From Bacillota bacterium (lineage in GTDB: Bacteria; Bacillota; Clostridia; Peptostreptococcales; Anaerovoracaceae), in contig CAJPNN010000037.1 in the NCBI GenBank assembly GCA_905372035.1, forward strand, positions 1-16,605: 16,605 bases of DNA, written 5' to 3'. The translations under genes and the position numbers were made by a program. The notes below the pieces were generated by a model. The model saw only the letters and a program-made list of their open reading frames with translations. It ran no database searches and was not told the DNA's origin. This document shows positions 7,901 to 14,282 of the stretch, in pieces; within the stretch, counting starts at the first letter, position 1; each line of letters starts with the position of its first letter.

Positions 7901-8730
7901 CAAAGAAGGCTGCCTCCGTTAACCGCCAAATCCGCACAACTGAAATCCTTTGCAAGATCAGCTATGGTTGCACCGCTATAAAGCTGTTCTTTCATTTCAT
8001 TTATTACATTGTCGGAAAATCCGCCCTTTACCATTAAAAAAGTCGGTGAGCCGTCAGCTGTTCTCACTTTATAATCTACCAATATGGTAGCTTTAAATAT
8101 AAATTTGGGATCTTGACTCCATGTCCAATTTTCCCCGGGAATATGAACCGGATTGCCGTTAGCATCCACCGTATCAACACAATCCTTATTTCTCTCGGGA
8201 TATCCTTGCGGATAAACAAAGATATCCATCGCAAAAGCATCTATACCCAAATCTTCATCTATCGCAGGAATTCCGTCTATTCGTCCATCCCATGAAAACC
8301 TTATTCTTTTCTCTTCCTGTCCGAGTTCATTTGTTCCCGTCACCTGTTCTATTCTTACATTATCAAGCTTCCCGGGATTTACGCTTCTCGGATTGTAATA
8401 TTCTGATTTGCACGGTTCTCTCGGAATGAGTTCACCGTTTGCGCCTTCGACTTCATAATCTGTAACAAGCATCTTATCAAGAGGGTTGTCGTTGACCTTT
8501 GCCTCTACACTTATTCTCTGGCTTACATCAAGTTTCATTTCGAAACTTAAATTCTTGTCGATAGGATTATATTCCGCTTTATCAAGGATCTCTCCCGCAA
8601 ATACAAAATCAGCTTCATTTATATTTTTAAATGATCTGAAATCTGAATTTATAAACGGCAAACCGCATATCAAAAGACTTATTATTGAAATATAACATAT
8701 TAATTTTCTCCCTATGCTCTTTATATTCAT
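1978..8730 (-). CDS. Secreted Rhs/YD-repeat polymorphic toxin with CDI-type nuclease tip
   Basis: A 2250-residue protein. I start at the ATG at 8730, which sits behind AAAGGAGGAT (8741-8750) and opens with MNIKSIGRKLICYISIISLL, a signal peptide. A longer frame from a TTG at 8778 has no ribosome site. The layout is: residues 1-30 export signal; 40-275 an unrecognised N-terminal region; about 280-350 a DUF6531-like segment (DPVGMVDGNYNFTYKD, FLRAYNS); about 420-1710 several dozen YD repeats; about 1880-1940 the RHS core (YYAQNRFYDPENRRF, NNPVNYVDPSG). The tip runs from 1941 to 2250. Rhs shells fold into a cocoon around the tip, which is usually released by self-cleavage near the DPxG motif (here D1937 to G1940). 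The tip ends in a nuclease-like domain described separately. The protein probably acts in contact-dependent competition, as WapA does in Bacillus. No cell-wall anchor is visible, so how it stays on the surface is unknown. The immunity gene follows 14 bp downstream. Confidence 0.93.
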   Translation of the reverse strand: MNIKSIGRKLICYISIISLLICGLPFINSDFRSFKNINEADFVFAGEILDKAEYNPIDKNLSFEMKLDVSQRISVEAKVNDNPLDKMLVTDYEVEGANGELIPREPCKSEYYNPRSVNPGKLDNVRIEQVTGTNELGQEEKRIRFSWDGRIDGIPAIDEDLGIDAFAMDIFVYPQGYPERNKDCVDTVDANGNPVHIPGENWTWSQDPKFIFKATILVDYKVRTADGSPTFLMVKGGFSDNVINEMKEQLYSGATIADLAKDFSCADLAVNGGSLLCTNTVMDPVGMVDGNYNFTYKDMVLAGGIPLTFLRAYNSIYEKGALGKGFTHSYEYYITDDAGILRVTMPGGEETRFLRLKGGGYKSLQNSGFSLSDISGGYVMEHENGSRFIFSSDGTLSEIINPAGVTIATLTYNTSKQLINISGKTGEFNLAWEGNHITEVLDSAGRKTLYEYDNNLLKKVTNPDGDSIAYEYDGNGFLSKGIDFEGNEYVRNVYDAKGRVLSQVFKEGDGEKIGTFSYDDENRVNTFIDGNGRAVKYYYDKHRNLTKIEDDEEREEETGFDKHKPVSSKNKNGGVTRHILDANNRVQKIIYPDNSEVLYTYAFGNKISRITYYDGYEEFSYDSRGNIISYRDKNGNVTNYTYNTDGLLLTETDPMGGIRKYLYDHTRMVSMEDEEGGKTTFEYDSAGRVIKKHVVINNTEEAVTSYEYSPAGKLIRIVDAQGGETKYEYNKNGFMTKVVNREGETEEASYGGNGKIIYHKDAMGGETGYSYGKRDGELTKITDPEGNETNFSYNKAGKVKSKTDPEGNITTYDYDKEGNVTKIKNALSEEKSYTYDAMGRIKTETDENGAVTYYEYDKAGRLIKETNPMGEVTLYKYDPAGNLIEKQDANGVKTGISYDKCKRAVSVTDGEGNTSYVSYDKTGRVSGKKDALSNEISYEYDAAGNLVREADENGNQTNYEYDKLGNEIKTVNPDGSIIKKEYDKESRLVSYTDEENNKTEFSYDKNGNNISEKNALGNIKRHTYDKNNRLTATANPDGGIKSYQYDGNGKIKRFTDERGYVSEFTYDSLKRLKSLKDPEGTVNEYRYDSVGNMLKSIRKGVVREENEYDNVGRLISKTDSLGNREEYFYDREGNLLRHKDKEGNFTKFLYNNNYQITETEDALGNKNYNYYDKVGRRVRTVDENGNYDEYVYDKKGNILEVKDALSGTEKSFYDSMDRLKRKEDELGNITSYIYDKTGNLIEKEDAIGNKSSYAYDGNGNLKLYINRNNEKTYYAYDSMNRMLKMTSRLNHSKEYSYDFSGNIVSFKDGNKNITEYNYDGLGRVLKRVSPEGSTKEYRYDYMGNIEKLIFSGAYGNDVVREYKHDSEGNLIQTISPLGNKTNFTYDKMGNLLLSEDARGEITEYTYDKVYNNTGIKTREEENIYTYDKTGNVLTAKGKEGTVSFTYDRLYRIIKAVNEKNKEILYSYDKAGNLLKTVYTDGKEVNRSYDPLGNLASIKDAGSKMIFYTRDGEGKLIKKEYPDGSTTEYDYNGEGLLVQQKEVDHKGATKRQTLLGYDDNGNIKLRHREGAYGKEETVKYAYDKDNRLVKLIKTGTMITTGISGKSGMPQSGTLTLIREYKYDRAGNILSDGENTYEYDIENHLIGKKGKRGNKIYRYDRAGNLTEELSVEDGKEKSNVKYTYDSLGRLVKGENARGEESKYTYNALGVRIRNVQLRENKNKGHQSGNLKEGSRGEDYLDYLKDGRETKQRVYTSEVGTIHQNNFEEVIKDFYIDYITDENRDIEVVEKGSFRKTYIYDDEGKRTVGSFDYAEKTKPGEAGENPASYIAKTSIKKVFYKNDLLSSSEYATDEKGRVLSVSEYDEWGLPLTETYTDMNFSGIDNINNYTGYTYDEVLKQYYAQNRFYDPENRRFTQEDDVEDGDNWYNYCNNNPVNYVDPSGNMYYTTQTDDLIKGIGKNLKGQAKSLLNIAETLDLVSNLAHAIFHGDISVPELAKILGKGIIEPYQYLGKHISVLKPSSYNTDGEVTAYGERMGTLLTDITLALAGASAAKIAKYLSKTGRGSRILNILNKYKKPAVKLENKAPLPGKTGAYHTTLICKTFNETSNLNKLAIKNISHYKGFNYNVWGKEPKLRGSLIDKIYNNLGQNFPVFDRIEGKTVISLKSIDLKAKTYQNKNVLAGKLKGYVDDIYTAELKHDKVKKYKDKGKYNAKQLLLAIPNKELTGMNIEVLNSIKSYAGGKNISMRIVVIH
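1981..2349 (-). other. C-terminal toxin domain of the Rhs protein, CdiA-CT tRNase-like
   Basis: This covers the last 120 or so residues (about 2128-2250) of the Rhs protein. The order of motifs is RGSLIDKIYNNLG, then PVFDRIEGKTVISLKSIDL, then a basic stretch KHDKVKKYKDKGKY, then LLLAIPNKEL, and the end SYAGGKNISMRIVV. From memory this follows the Burkholderia 1026b and NC101-type CdiA-CT toxins: a conserved FD, a strand with S-x-K-S-x-D, and a closing AIP plus YA-x-x-x-x-V pattern. Those are PD-(D/E)xK-fold nucleases that cut tRNA. On that reading D2152 and K2163 would be catalytic. The acid expected in the first helix appears as Asp (LIDKI) instead of Glu. The assignment rests on motif spacing only; the target RNA cannot be deduced from sequence. 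Confidence 0.65.
3600..7500 (-). repeat. YD-repeat array inside the Rhs gene
   Basis: Within the Rhs frame, units of about 20-21 residues recur with the pattern YxYDxxGNLxxxxDxxGNxxxY, for example YEYDAAGNLVREADENGNQT and YTYDAMGRIKTETDENGAVT. At DNA level this appears as dozens of copies of tatcatatg-like and tttcc-rich words at about 60-63 bp spacing. Both edges are approximate because repeats degenerate at each end. These units build the beta-rich spiral shell characteristic of Rhs, Tc-C and teneurin proteins. Units between about 4,900 and 6,400 are the most regular. Confidence 0.88.
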
Positions 8731-8773
8731 ATGCTTAACGATCCTCCTTTCTACACTATATGTATTGTTTAAA

Positions 8774-8787
8774 ATCAACCGTTTGAT
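8774..8787. promoter_or_regulatory. Small inverted repeat upstream of the Rhs gene, possible operator
   Basis: The arms ATCAA and TTGAT are separated by four bases (ACCG on the plus strand), 44 bp before the chosen Rhs start. The word TTATCAAA also occurs twice on the minus strand here, about 20 bp apart. I could not find a convincing -35/-10 pair in 8731-8818; the best -10-like words (TACAAT, TATAGT) lack a partner at 16-18 bp. A regulator site is only a possibility. Confidence 0.2.
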
Positions 8788-8813
8788 AATTGTATTTCTT
8801 TTGATAACAACCG

Positions 8814-8846
8814 AAAAATAAAGCTTTGAGCCGATTCCAAGCTTTT
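8814..8846 (-). terminator. Weak candidate terminator after the LRR/SLH gene
   Basis: On the minus strand AAAGCTT (8845-8839) can pair with AAGCTTT (8826-8820) across a 12-base loop, followed by ATTTTT. The stem starts within the stop codon of the LRR/SLH gene. It is AU-rich with only two G-C pairs, so termination is likely partial and some read-through into the Rhs gene is possible. Confidence 0.4.
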
Positions 8847-10953
8847 AATGCATATGCGACACTCCTGCTTCCAAAATATTATAATATGCATAATAATTTT
8901 CTTTTAGATCTTTAAAAGGACTTTTAAGATTTTTAAATTCTAAAACCTCATCAGGATTCCTTTCAAGCATTCTGTTTATCATAATTACAGCTTCTGCTCT
9001 GCTGACTTTTCTGTCAGGTTTAAAGCTGTTATCCGTATATCCTTTTATAAGCCCCAACTTTGATGCCGTTATAACGTCTTCTGTATACCATTTTCCATTT
9101 TCCACGTCAGAGAAAGTTATGTTTTCATTTTTATTTATAAGCCCCCGCATTTTTCCTATTCTGACTAAAATAACTGCAAGTTCCGCTCTTGTCACATCTC
9201 TTTTGGGAGCATATATATTATTTCCTACACCTTTTACATAACCTCTGTCTTTTGCTTCTTCAATGTATTTATATGACCATAACTTTCTGTCAACATCATT
9301 AAACGACATAAACCTGTGCTCCTTAGGCACTATCTCAAGAGCCGCTATTATCATCTTCGCAGTCTCCTCTCTTGAAATAGGTTTATCAGCTTTAAAATTT
9401 CCGTCAGGATACCCTGTTACATATGGTATATGTCTGACTTTTTCTTTTTTATCCGTCTTAGAATCTTCCTCACCTGTCTTTCCTCCGGGAACAATTGCTG
9501 TTCCTCCCGATGCCGTTCCTTCTGTTGATAATATGAAGTTTGTGGAAGAATATAAAGACCTGTCATTATCTCTTATCCTTATTCTGACTATGACTTTATC
9601 AGTTTCCGATATTTTTTCTTTTGCTTTAACATATATCCCGTCATCTGATACCTCTATTTCAATCTTGGAAGCATCTCCCGATATTACCTCTACATCATAC
9701 TCATCCGGCTTCAAAAGAATTTTTTGTGAAATATTCCCATCTTTATATCTCCTGTTTCTAAGCTGTGAGTATAAGTTTCTCTTTTCCGTACTGCTTATCG
9801 TTATACGTTCATGATAACCTTCAAGCTGATATTGTTCTTCTCTTCCGTCAATAAAATTATTTTGATTGTATTCGAGATCTCCTGCATCTTCTCCTGTAAT
9901 ATAGTTATTTGAAATTTTTACTTTCGCCTTGTTTGCAGCTCTTTGTTTTAAACTCTCAGGCAATTTGCCTCTAAAGAAATTGTCGCTTAAATCTATTTCT
10001 TTTAAAATATCGGAATAAAAAATATCAGGAATAACCCCTCTGAGTTTATTTCCTGACAAATCCATCCTTTTAAGCTTAACTTGTTTTTTTATAGCAACAG
10101 GTATTTCTCCTGAAATATTATTACCTGCTAAATTTAAAAGCTCAAGCTCCTTAAGCTCACCGATATCTTCTTTTATATTTCCATATATGCCGTTATCCGC
10201 AATATCAAGTATCTGTAAATTTTTTAATGCATATATGCTGCTGTCGATCTCACCTGTAAGCTGATCGTCCCAAAGCGAAAGAACCTTAAGATTGAACAGT
10301 CCCGTAAGATCCGGAATTTTTCCGCCCAAACGATTTTGAGAAAGATTGAGATATTCAAGAGATCTCATGTTTTTTATTTCTGCGGGCACACTTCCCTCAA
10401 GATTGTTTCCCGAAAGGTTTAACACTTTTATTTCTTTGTTTGATAAAATTTCTTTAGGAATTATCCCTTTATACAAATTGTTTTTCAGGATAAGTGTTTC
10501 TAATGATTTCATTTTTCCAAATTCGGCAGAGATCTCTCCTTTGAATTTATTCCCTCCCAGATCTATAGTCTTGAGGTTTTCAAGAATAAAAATCTCATTC
10601 GGTATTTTCCCTTCAAGATTATTTTCCGACAGGAAAAGATGTTCAAGTCCTTTAAGCTCACCGACAGCCTTGGGAATTTTTCCTGTTATTCCTTTTCCGG
10701 ATAAACCTATACTCTTTATATACGTAAGTTCATCCTTACTGTTTATTGTGTTTATGCTCTTCTCTTGAACGTTCAAAAGTCTTTCCACTTCATTAAGAAA
10801 CCAGCTCTGATTTTCACATGCCAAAATGAAATATTTGCTGTAAGCAGTCTTCGGATCAGGTACAAAATTTTCATATGCTCCGAAGCTTTTAATAGGGAAG
10901 GCTATTGTGATTATAAATGACAAAACTAAAACGGCGAACGACTTCAATTTCAT
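8845..10953 (-). CDS. Surface leucine-rich-repeat protein with three SLH domains
   Basis: A 702-residue secreted protein. Residues 1-26 form a signal peptide (KSFAVLVLSFIITIAFPIKS, ending SFGA before YENF). Residues about 75-355 hold eleven full leucine-rich repeats plus a degenerate cap. They follow the plant-type 24-residue consensus LxxLxLxxNxLxGxIPxxI, for example LEYLNLSQNRLGGKIP. Residues about 370-470 look like a beta-sandwich domain, followed by a low-complexity linker of Gly, Thr, Lys and Glu. Three SLH domains close the protein at about 500-560, 565-625 and 628-695, with motifs such as GYPDGNFKADKPISREE, RDVTRAELAVILVRI and GYTDNSFKPDRKVSRAEA. SLH domains bind pyruvylated wall polymers, so the protein should sit on the cell wall with the repeats outward. 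A role in adhesion or in holding neighbouring surface proteins is inference. A ribosome site (AAAGGA) lies 12 bp before the ATG. It is flanked by a promoter and a weak terminator, so probably monocistronic. Confidence 0.92.
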   Translation of the reverse strand: MKLKSFAVLVLSFIITIAFPIKSFGAYENFVPDPKTAYSKYFILACENQSWFLNEVERLLNVQEKSINTINSKDELTYIKSIGLSGKGITGKIPKAVGELKGLEHLFLSENNLEGKIPNEIFILENLKTIDLGGNKFKGEISAEFGKMKSLETLILKNNLYKGIIPKEILSNKEIKVLNLSGNNLEGSVPAEIKNMRSLEYLNLSQNRLGGKIPDLTGLFNLKVLSLWDDQLTGEIDSSIYALKNLQILDIADNGIYGNIKEDIGELKELELLNLAGNNISGEIPVAIKKQVKLKRMDLSGNKLRGVIPDIFYSDILKEIDLSDNFFRGKLPESLKQRAANKAKVKISNNYITGEDAGDLEYNQNNFIDGREEQYQLEGYHERITISSTEKRNLYSQLRNRRYKDGNISQKILLKPDEYDVEVISGDASKIEIEVSDDGIYVKAKEKISETDKVIVRIRIRDNDRSLYSSTNFILSTEGTASGGTAIVPGGKTGEEDSKTDKKEKVRHIPYVTGYPDGNFKADKPISREETAKMIIAALEIVPKEHRFMSFNDVDRKLWSYKYIEEAKDRGYVKGVGNNIYAPKRDVTRAELAVILVRIGKMRGLINKNENITFSDVENGKWYTEDVITASKLGLIKGYTDNSFKPDRKVSRAEAVIMINRMLERNPDEVLEFKNLKSPFKDLKENYYAYYNILEAGVSHMH

Positions 10954-11009
10954 ATTGGTAACCCGTCCTTTCGTCTGTAAAACCTACCTTGTATATCTCT
11001 TATGTGGAT

Positions 11010-11038
11010 ATTCTAACACATCAAATACATTTTAACCA
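11010..11038 (-). promoter_or_regulatory. Candidate promoter of the LRR/SLH gene
   Basis: The -10 is TAGAAT (11015-11010), preceded by TG one base upstream (TGTTAGAAT), which is an extended -10. The -35 is a poor TGGTTA (11038-11033) with a 17-base spacer; an extended -10 can compensate for that. It lies between the terminator of the upstream ABC operon and the ATG at 10953, leaving a leader of about 50 bases. Confidence 0.4.
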
Positions 11039-11050
11039 TATCTTTCCTGC

Positions 11051-11089
11051 AAAAAAATCAGACTGAATCCCGAGATCCAGTCTGATTTT
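11051..11089 (-). terminator. Strong rho-independent terminator of the efflux operon
   Basis: AAAATCAGACTG (11054-11065) pairs perfectly with CAGTCTGATTTT (11078-11089) around a 12-base loop. On the minus strand the stem is followed by seven T residues (11057-11051). It lies 58 bp after the permease stop codon. There are also T residues on the plus-strand side (four), so weak bidirectional action is possible. Confidence 0.9.
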
Positions 11090-11146
11090 AAAATTCTAAC
11101 CGATTTTTTCTAATTTCTGTGTTTCGTTCCGATTTCCGTTTACCCG

Positions 11147-12400
11147 TTATTCATATCTGAGTGCTTCTATAGGATCAAGCTTTGCAGCTTTGCTCGCCGG
11201 ATAGTATCCGAAGAAAACACCTATGGACATGGAAAACAAAACGCTTACCAAAATAGGCATCAGTGAAATTTCTATAGGATTGTGCATAACCGTTGCAACT
11301 ATTGCACTGAGACCCAGTCCCAAAGCTATTCCGATCAATCCGCCTATCGCACATATTATTACCGCCTCAACGATAAATTGAAGCTTTATGTAAAACCCTT
11401 TAGCTCCCAGCGCCTTTCTTACACCTATCTCTCTCGTTCTTTCGGTGACCGATACCAGCATTATATTCATAACGCCTATACCTCCTACCAAAAGTGATAT
11501 ACCTGCAATTATAGCTATTGCTATTTTTACTTTTTGAAGCATATTTGTCATATCTTCCAAATCACCCTGAAGGTTATACGATGATATTTTCCATTTCGGA
11601 TTTTTTTCATAAAGCCTGCCAAAATATTGATCGACCGCTTCCGTTACATCCGTACCTTTTTTTCCATATGCCGGAGTAGCTATAAAATCCGTGATCCCCG
11701 ATTCATTCTTTATGTTTTGTGCTGTCGTATAAGGGATATAAATCAAATCCATAGGGACATAACCTCCTCCGAAGAATCCCCCTTCCGACTTTTTATTTTT
11801 GTATACTCCGAGCACCATAAACGTTTCAATCTGCTCGTTCATAATCATTTTTATTTCGTTGCCCAGAGGTTCTTTCCCCGACTTCCTCATTTTATTTGCC
11901 AGCTCTGACGATATGACCGCAACGTTTCTCACCCTATATAAATCTCTGTCTGTTATACCTCTTCCCTGTATTATTTTAATCTTATCCTGAAACATCTTAT
12001 CGGTATTGGCCCCCGACACCTGTATGTTTTCGCTCTTTTTCCCTACTCTGAGTTCTCCGGCACCTGCATCTTTTTCAAGTCCGACATATTTTACATCTTT
12101 TCTGCTTACTTCCTTGAATTCTTCAATCTGCCTCATTGTGAACGAATCTTCTTTTTTAGGGCGTTCACTGTAACCGTCGTATGAATCTTCTTCATTTTTT
12201 GCGCTGATCCTCACGTTTACATTTTCTATTCCCATATCCTTAAGACTTTTTTCCAAGCCTGAGGATATAGATCCTCCTATTGAAACTATCGCTATAACGG
12301 AAGAAATACCTATGATTATTCCCAGCATTGTTAGAAGTGAACGCATTTTATTGTTTTTTATTCCTAATACGGCCAGGCAAACATTTTCCCATACTAACAT
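11147..12400 (-). CDS. MacB/FtsX-type ABC transporter permease
   Basis: A 417-residue membrane subunit of a MacB-type (type VII) ABC transporter. The N-terminal segment (KMRSLLTMLGIIIGISSVIA, helix at about 20-45) is followed by a large extracellular domain of about 240 residues. Three more helices follow at about 288-312, 339-368 and 378-402. The coupling motif ERTREIGVRKALGAKG after the second helix and the ending KAAKLDPIEALRYE are typical of the family, and the length is that of the permease-only form, with the ATPase encoded separately. Its ATG overlaps the last 7 bp of the ATPase gene, so the two are translationally coupled. Such permeases drive a substrate outward through the adaptor by mechanotransmission and do not form a channel of their own. 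The substrate (peptide, lipoprotein or drug) cannot be told. A strong terminator follows. Confidence 0.95.
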   Translation of the reverse strand: MLVWENVCLAVLGIKNNKMRSLLTMLGIIIGISSVIAIVSIGGSISSGLEKSLKDMGIENVNVRISAKNEEDSYDGYSERPKKEDSFTMRQIEEFKEVSRKDVKYVGLEKDAGAGELRVGKKSENIQVSGANTDKMFQDKIKIIQGRGITDRDLYRVRNVAVISSELANKMRKSGKEPLGNEIKMIMNEQIETFMVLGVYKNKKSEGGFFGGGYVPMDLIYIPYTTAQNIKNESGITDFIATPAYGKKGTDVTEAVDQYFGRLYEKNPKWKISSYNLQGDLEDMTNMLQKVKIAIAIIAGISLLVGGIGVMNIMLVSVTERTREIGVRKALGAKGFYIKLQFIVEAVIICAIGGLIGIALGLGLSAIVATVMHNPIEISLMPILVSVLFSMSIGVFFGYYPASKAAKLDPIEALRYE

Positions 12401-13068
12401 ATCATTCCGTCCTTTATCGTTATCTGTCTTTGTGTCTCGTCTGCAAGTTCTCTGCTGTGAGTTATAAGGATTATAGTTTTGCCTTCCTCTTTATTAATCT
12501 TGTGGAACAAATCCATAACCATTCTCCCGGTCTTTGAATCAAGTGCTCCTGTGGGTTCATCCGCCAAAATTATTGCGGGATCATTCGCAATCGCTCTTGC
12601 TATGGCAATTCTCTGCTTTTGACCCCCCGAAAGCTCATTAGGCTGGTGGTTGCGCCTGTCATACATGTCCACCATATTGAGCAGTTCAACCGCTCTGTCT
12701 CTTCTTTCTCCCCTTGATTTACCCGCATAAAGCATAGGTAATTCCACATTTTTCATAGCTGAAGACCTCGGTATCAGGTTAAAATTTTGAAATACAAAAC
12801 CTATCTGCAAGTTTCTTATCTTTGCAAGAGCAGCGTCACTCAGTTTTGACAGGTCTTTTTCTTCAAGAAGATATTTACCTTTCGTCTGCTTGTCAAGTGC
12901 CCCTATTATATTCATAAGCGTACTTTTTCCCGATCCCGATGCTCCTACAATGGATACGAACTCTCCTTTTTCTACATCAAAATCTATCCCCTTAAGAATA
13001 TGCAACTCATGAGGCTTCCCTATAAAAAAGCTCTTTTCGATCCCCCTCATTTCTATAACTTTACTCAT
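12394..13068 (-). CDS. MacB/LolD-type ABC transporter ATP-binding protein
   Basis: A 224-residue nucleotide-binding subunit. All motifs are intact: Walker A GASGSGKST (about 42-50), Q-loop in GFVFQNFNLIP, signature LSGGQKQR (about 143-150), Walker B with catalytic Glu in ILADEPTGALDS (about 165-175), and the switch His in ITHS. The ATP-binding protein signature and length fit the LolD/MacB/SalX group. I start at the ATG at 13068 because GGAGGG lies about 6 bp before it. A frame extended to a GTG at 13098 adds ten residues that do not belong to the family and lacks a good ribosome site. It starts 32 bp after the adaptor stop and overlaps the permease gene by 7 bp. It powers the permease by ATP hydrolysis on the cytoplasmic side. 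Confidence 0.96.
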   Translation of the reverse strand: MSKVIEMRGIEKSFFIGKPHELHILKGIDFDVEKGEFVSIVGASGSGKSTLMNIIGALDKQTKGKYLLEEKDLSKLSDAALAKIRNLQIGFVFQNFNLIPRSSAMKNVELPMLYAGKSRGERRDRAVELLNMVDMYDRRNHQPNELSGGQKQRIAIARAIANDPAIILADEPTGALDSKTGRMVMDLFHKINKEEGKTIILITHSRELADETQRQITIKDGMIC

Positions 13069-13100
13069 CCAATCCCTCCAACTTTCACAAATTGACACCT

Positions 13101-14282
13101 TTATTGAGCTGTCATCATCCGTGGCGCCTTTGTTACTTTGAATTTCTGACCGCTTCTAAGACCTTGCGGGCTTGAAACAAGCTTCATCCCTTCTCTTAAG
13201 CCGCTTCCTGAAATTTCTGTCATGAGATCCGTTTCCATTCCCGTAGTAACTCTGATTTTCTTGGCTTTATATGTATCGCCTTTTTTTATCGCCTCAAATA
13301 CGGCATATCCTTTTTTGTCCATAGCAAGCGATTCCGAAGGTACCGCTAAAACTGCGCCTCTTTCCGATGTTATGATATTTACCCTCGCATTGCTCCCGAT
13401 TTTAAGATTGTCATGTTTTCCCTGAATTGCGACCATGACCTTGAACTGAGTCTTGTCATTTGCGGATGAAGCGTCCTGCTGACCGGTTACCTGCTGTTTG
13501 GTCGCTGCCGGAGCTATAAGGCTTACCGTTCCCGCAAATTCTTCTTCTCCTGTCATTTCACTCTTTACTACGGCTTTCTGCCCTGAAACGATTTTATTTA
13601 TATCATACTCACTGACACTCGCATTCAATGCAAGGTCTTTTGTTTTTTCCACTACAAACATCACACCGCTGCTCTGTGTCCCCGCTTTTGCATTCATAAA
13701 AGTCACAGTTCCGTCTATCGGTGACACAAGCTTTGTATCGTTAAGCTGTTTTCTTAAATAACTCACATCACTGCCCGCAGATTTCTGGCTGTATTCCATA
13801 GCCGCCGCATCATAATCACTCTGCGCCTTTCTAAGCTCCTCCTGAGATATTTCTCCCAGAGAATAGAGGTATTTAGCACTCTCGAGATCTCTTGCCTTGT
13901 TATTCTTATTCATTGCAGCATTCTGCAAATCTATAGAACTTGCAGCAAGCGTTTTTCTTATTTCATTTTGTATATTGGAATCTTCCATTTCCGCAAGCAG
14001 CTGACCTTTTTTCACTTGTTGCCCCAACACCACATAAACCTTTTTTATGCGCCCCTCCGTACTCGCAGATATATTTGAACTCTCTTTGCTTTCGATTTTT
14101 CCGCTGGCTGAAACTTTTTCACTGAGATCATTTTTTGTCAAATTAAAAACCGAATATTTTTTAACTTCTTCGCTATTGTTAAAAAAAGACGGTAACACGA
14201 AAATACCTACAACCAAAATCAAAATAATCGGAATGGTTATCTTCAAAATTTTTTTCTTACGCTTTCTATTCTCCGATGCCAT
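13101..14282 (-). CDS. HlyD/MacA-family adaptor subunit of the efflux pump
   Basis: A 393-residue membrane-anchored adaptor. A basic N-terminus (NRKRKKKILK) and one membrane helix (about 12-33) leave the rest outside the cell membrane. The half-lipoyl motifs are at about 55-100 (GKIESKESSNISASTEGRI, VKKGQLLAEMED) and 185-205 (KLVSPIDGTVTFMNAKAG). They flank a coiled-coil hairpin (about 100-165), followed by beta-barrel and membrane-proximal domains ending near residue 390. In Gram-negative pumps this protein bridges the permease and a TolC duct; in Gram-positive bacteria the homologues form a short funnel through the wall. The gene overlaps the TolC-like gene by 17 bp, and its GGAGGAG ribosome site lies within the end of that gene, implying coupled translation and stable co-expression. 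Confidence 0.94.
   Translation of the reverse strand: MASENRKRKKKILKITIPIILILVVGIFVLPSFFNNSEEVKKYSVFNLTKNDLSEKVSASGKIESKESSNISASTEGRIKKVYVVLGQQVKKGQLLAEMEDSNIQNEIRKTLAASSIDLQNAAMNKNNKARDLESAKYLYSLGEISQEELRKAQSDYDAAAMEYSQKSAGSDVSYLRKQLNDTKLVSPIDGTVTFMNAKAGTQSSGVMFVVEKTKDLALNASVSEYDINKIVSGQKAVVKSEMTGEEEFAGTVSLIAPAATKQQVTGQQDASSANDKTQFKVMVAIQGKHDNLKIGSNARVNIITSERGAVLAVPSESLAMDKKGYAVFEAIKKGDTYKAKKIRVTTGMETDLMTEISGSGLREGMKLVSSPQGLRSGQKFKVTKAPRMMTAQ

Noticed and set aside
8731..8778. Longer Rhs start at a TTG giving 16 extra residues
   Set aside because: There is no ribosome site before it, and it would put charged residues ahead of a normal signal peptide; the ATG at 8730 has AAAGGAGGAT.
9263..9814. 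Plus-strand open frame of 183 codons
   Set aside because: It lies wholly inside the LRR/SLH gene on the other strand, lacks a ribosome site and shows no recognisable motif; the minus-strand protein is clearly real.
13069..13098. Longer ABC ATPase start at a GTG
   Set aside because: The extra ten residues are unlike the family, and the downstream ATG has a well-placed GGAGGG.
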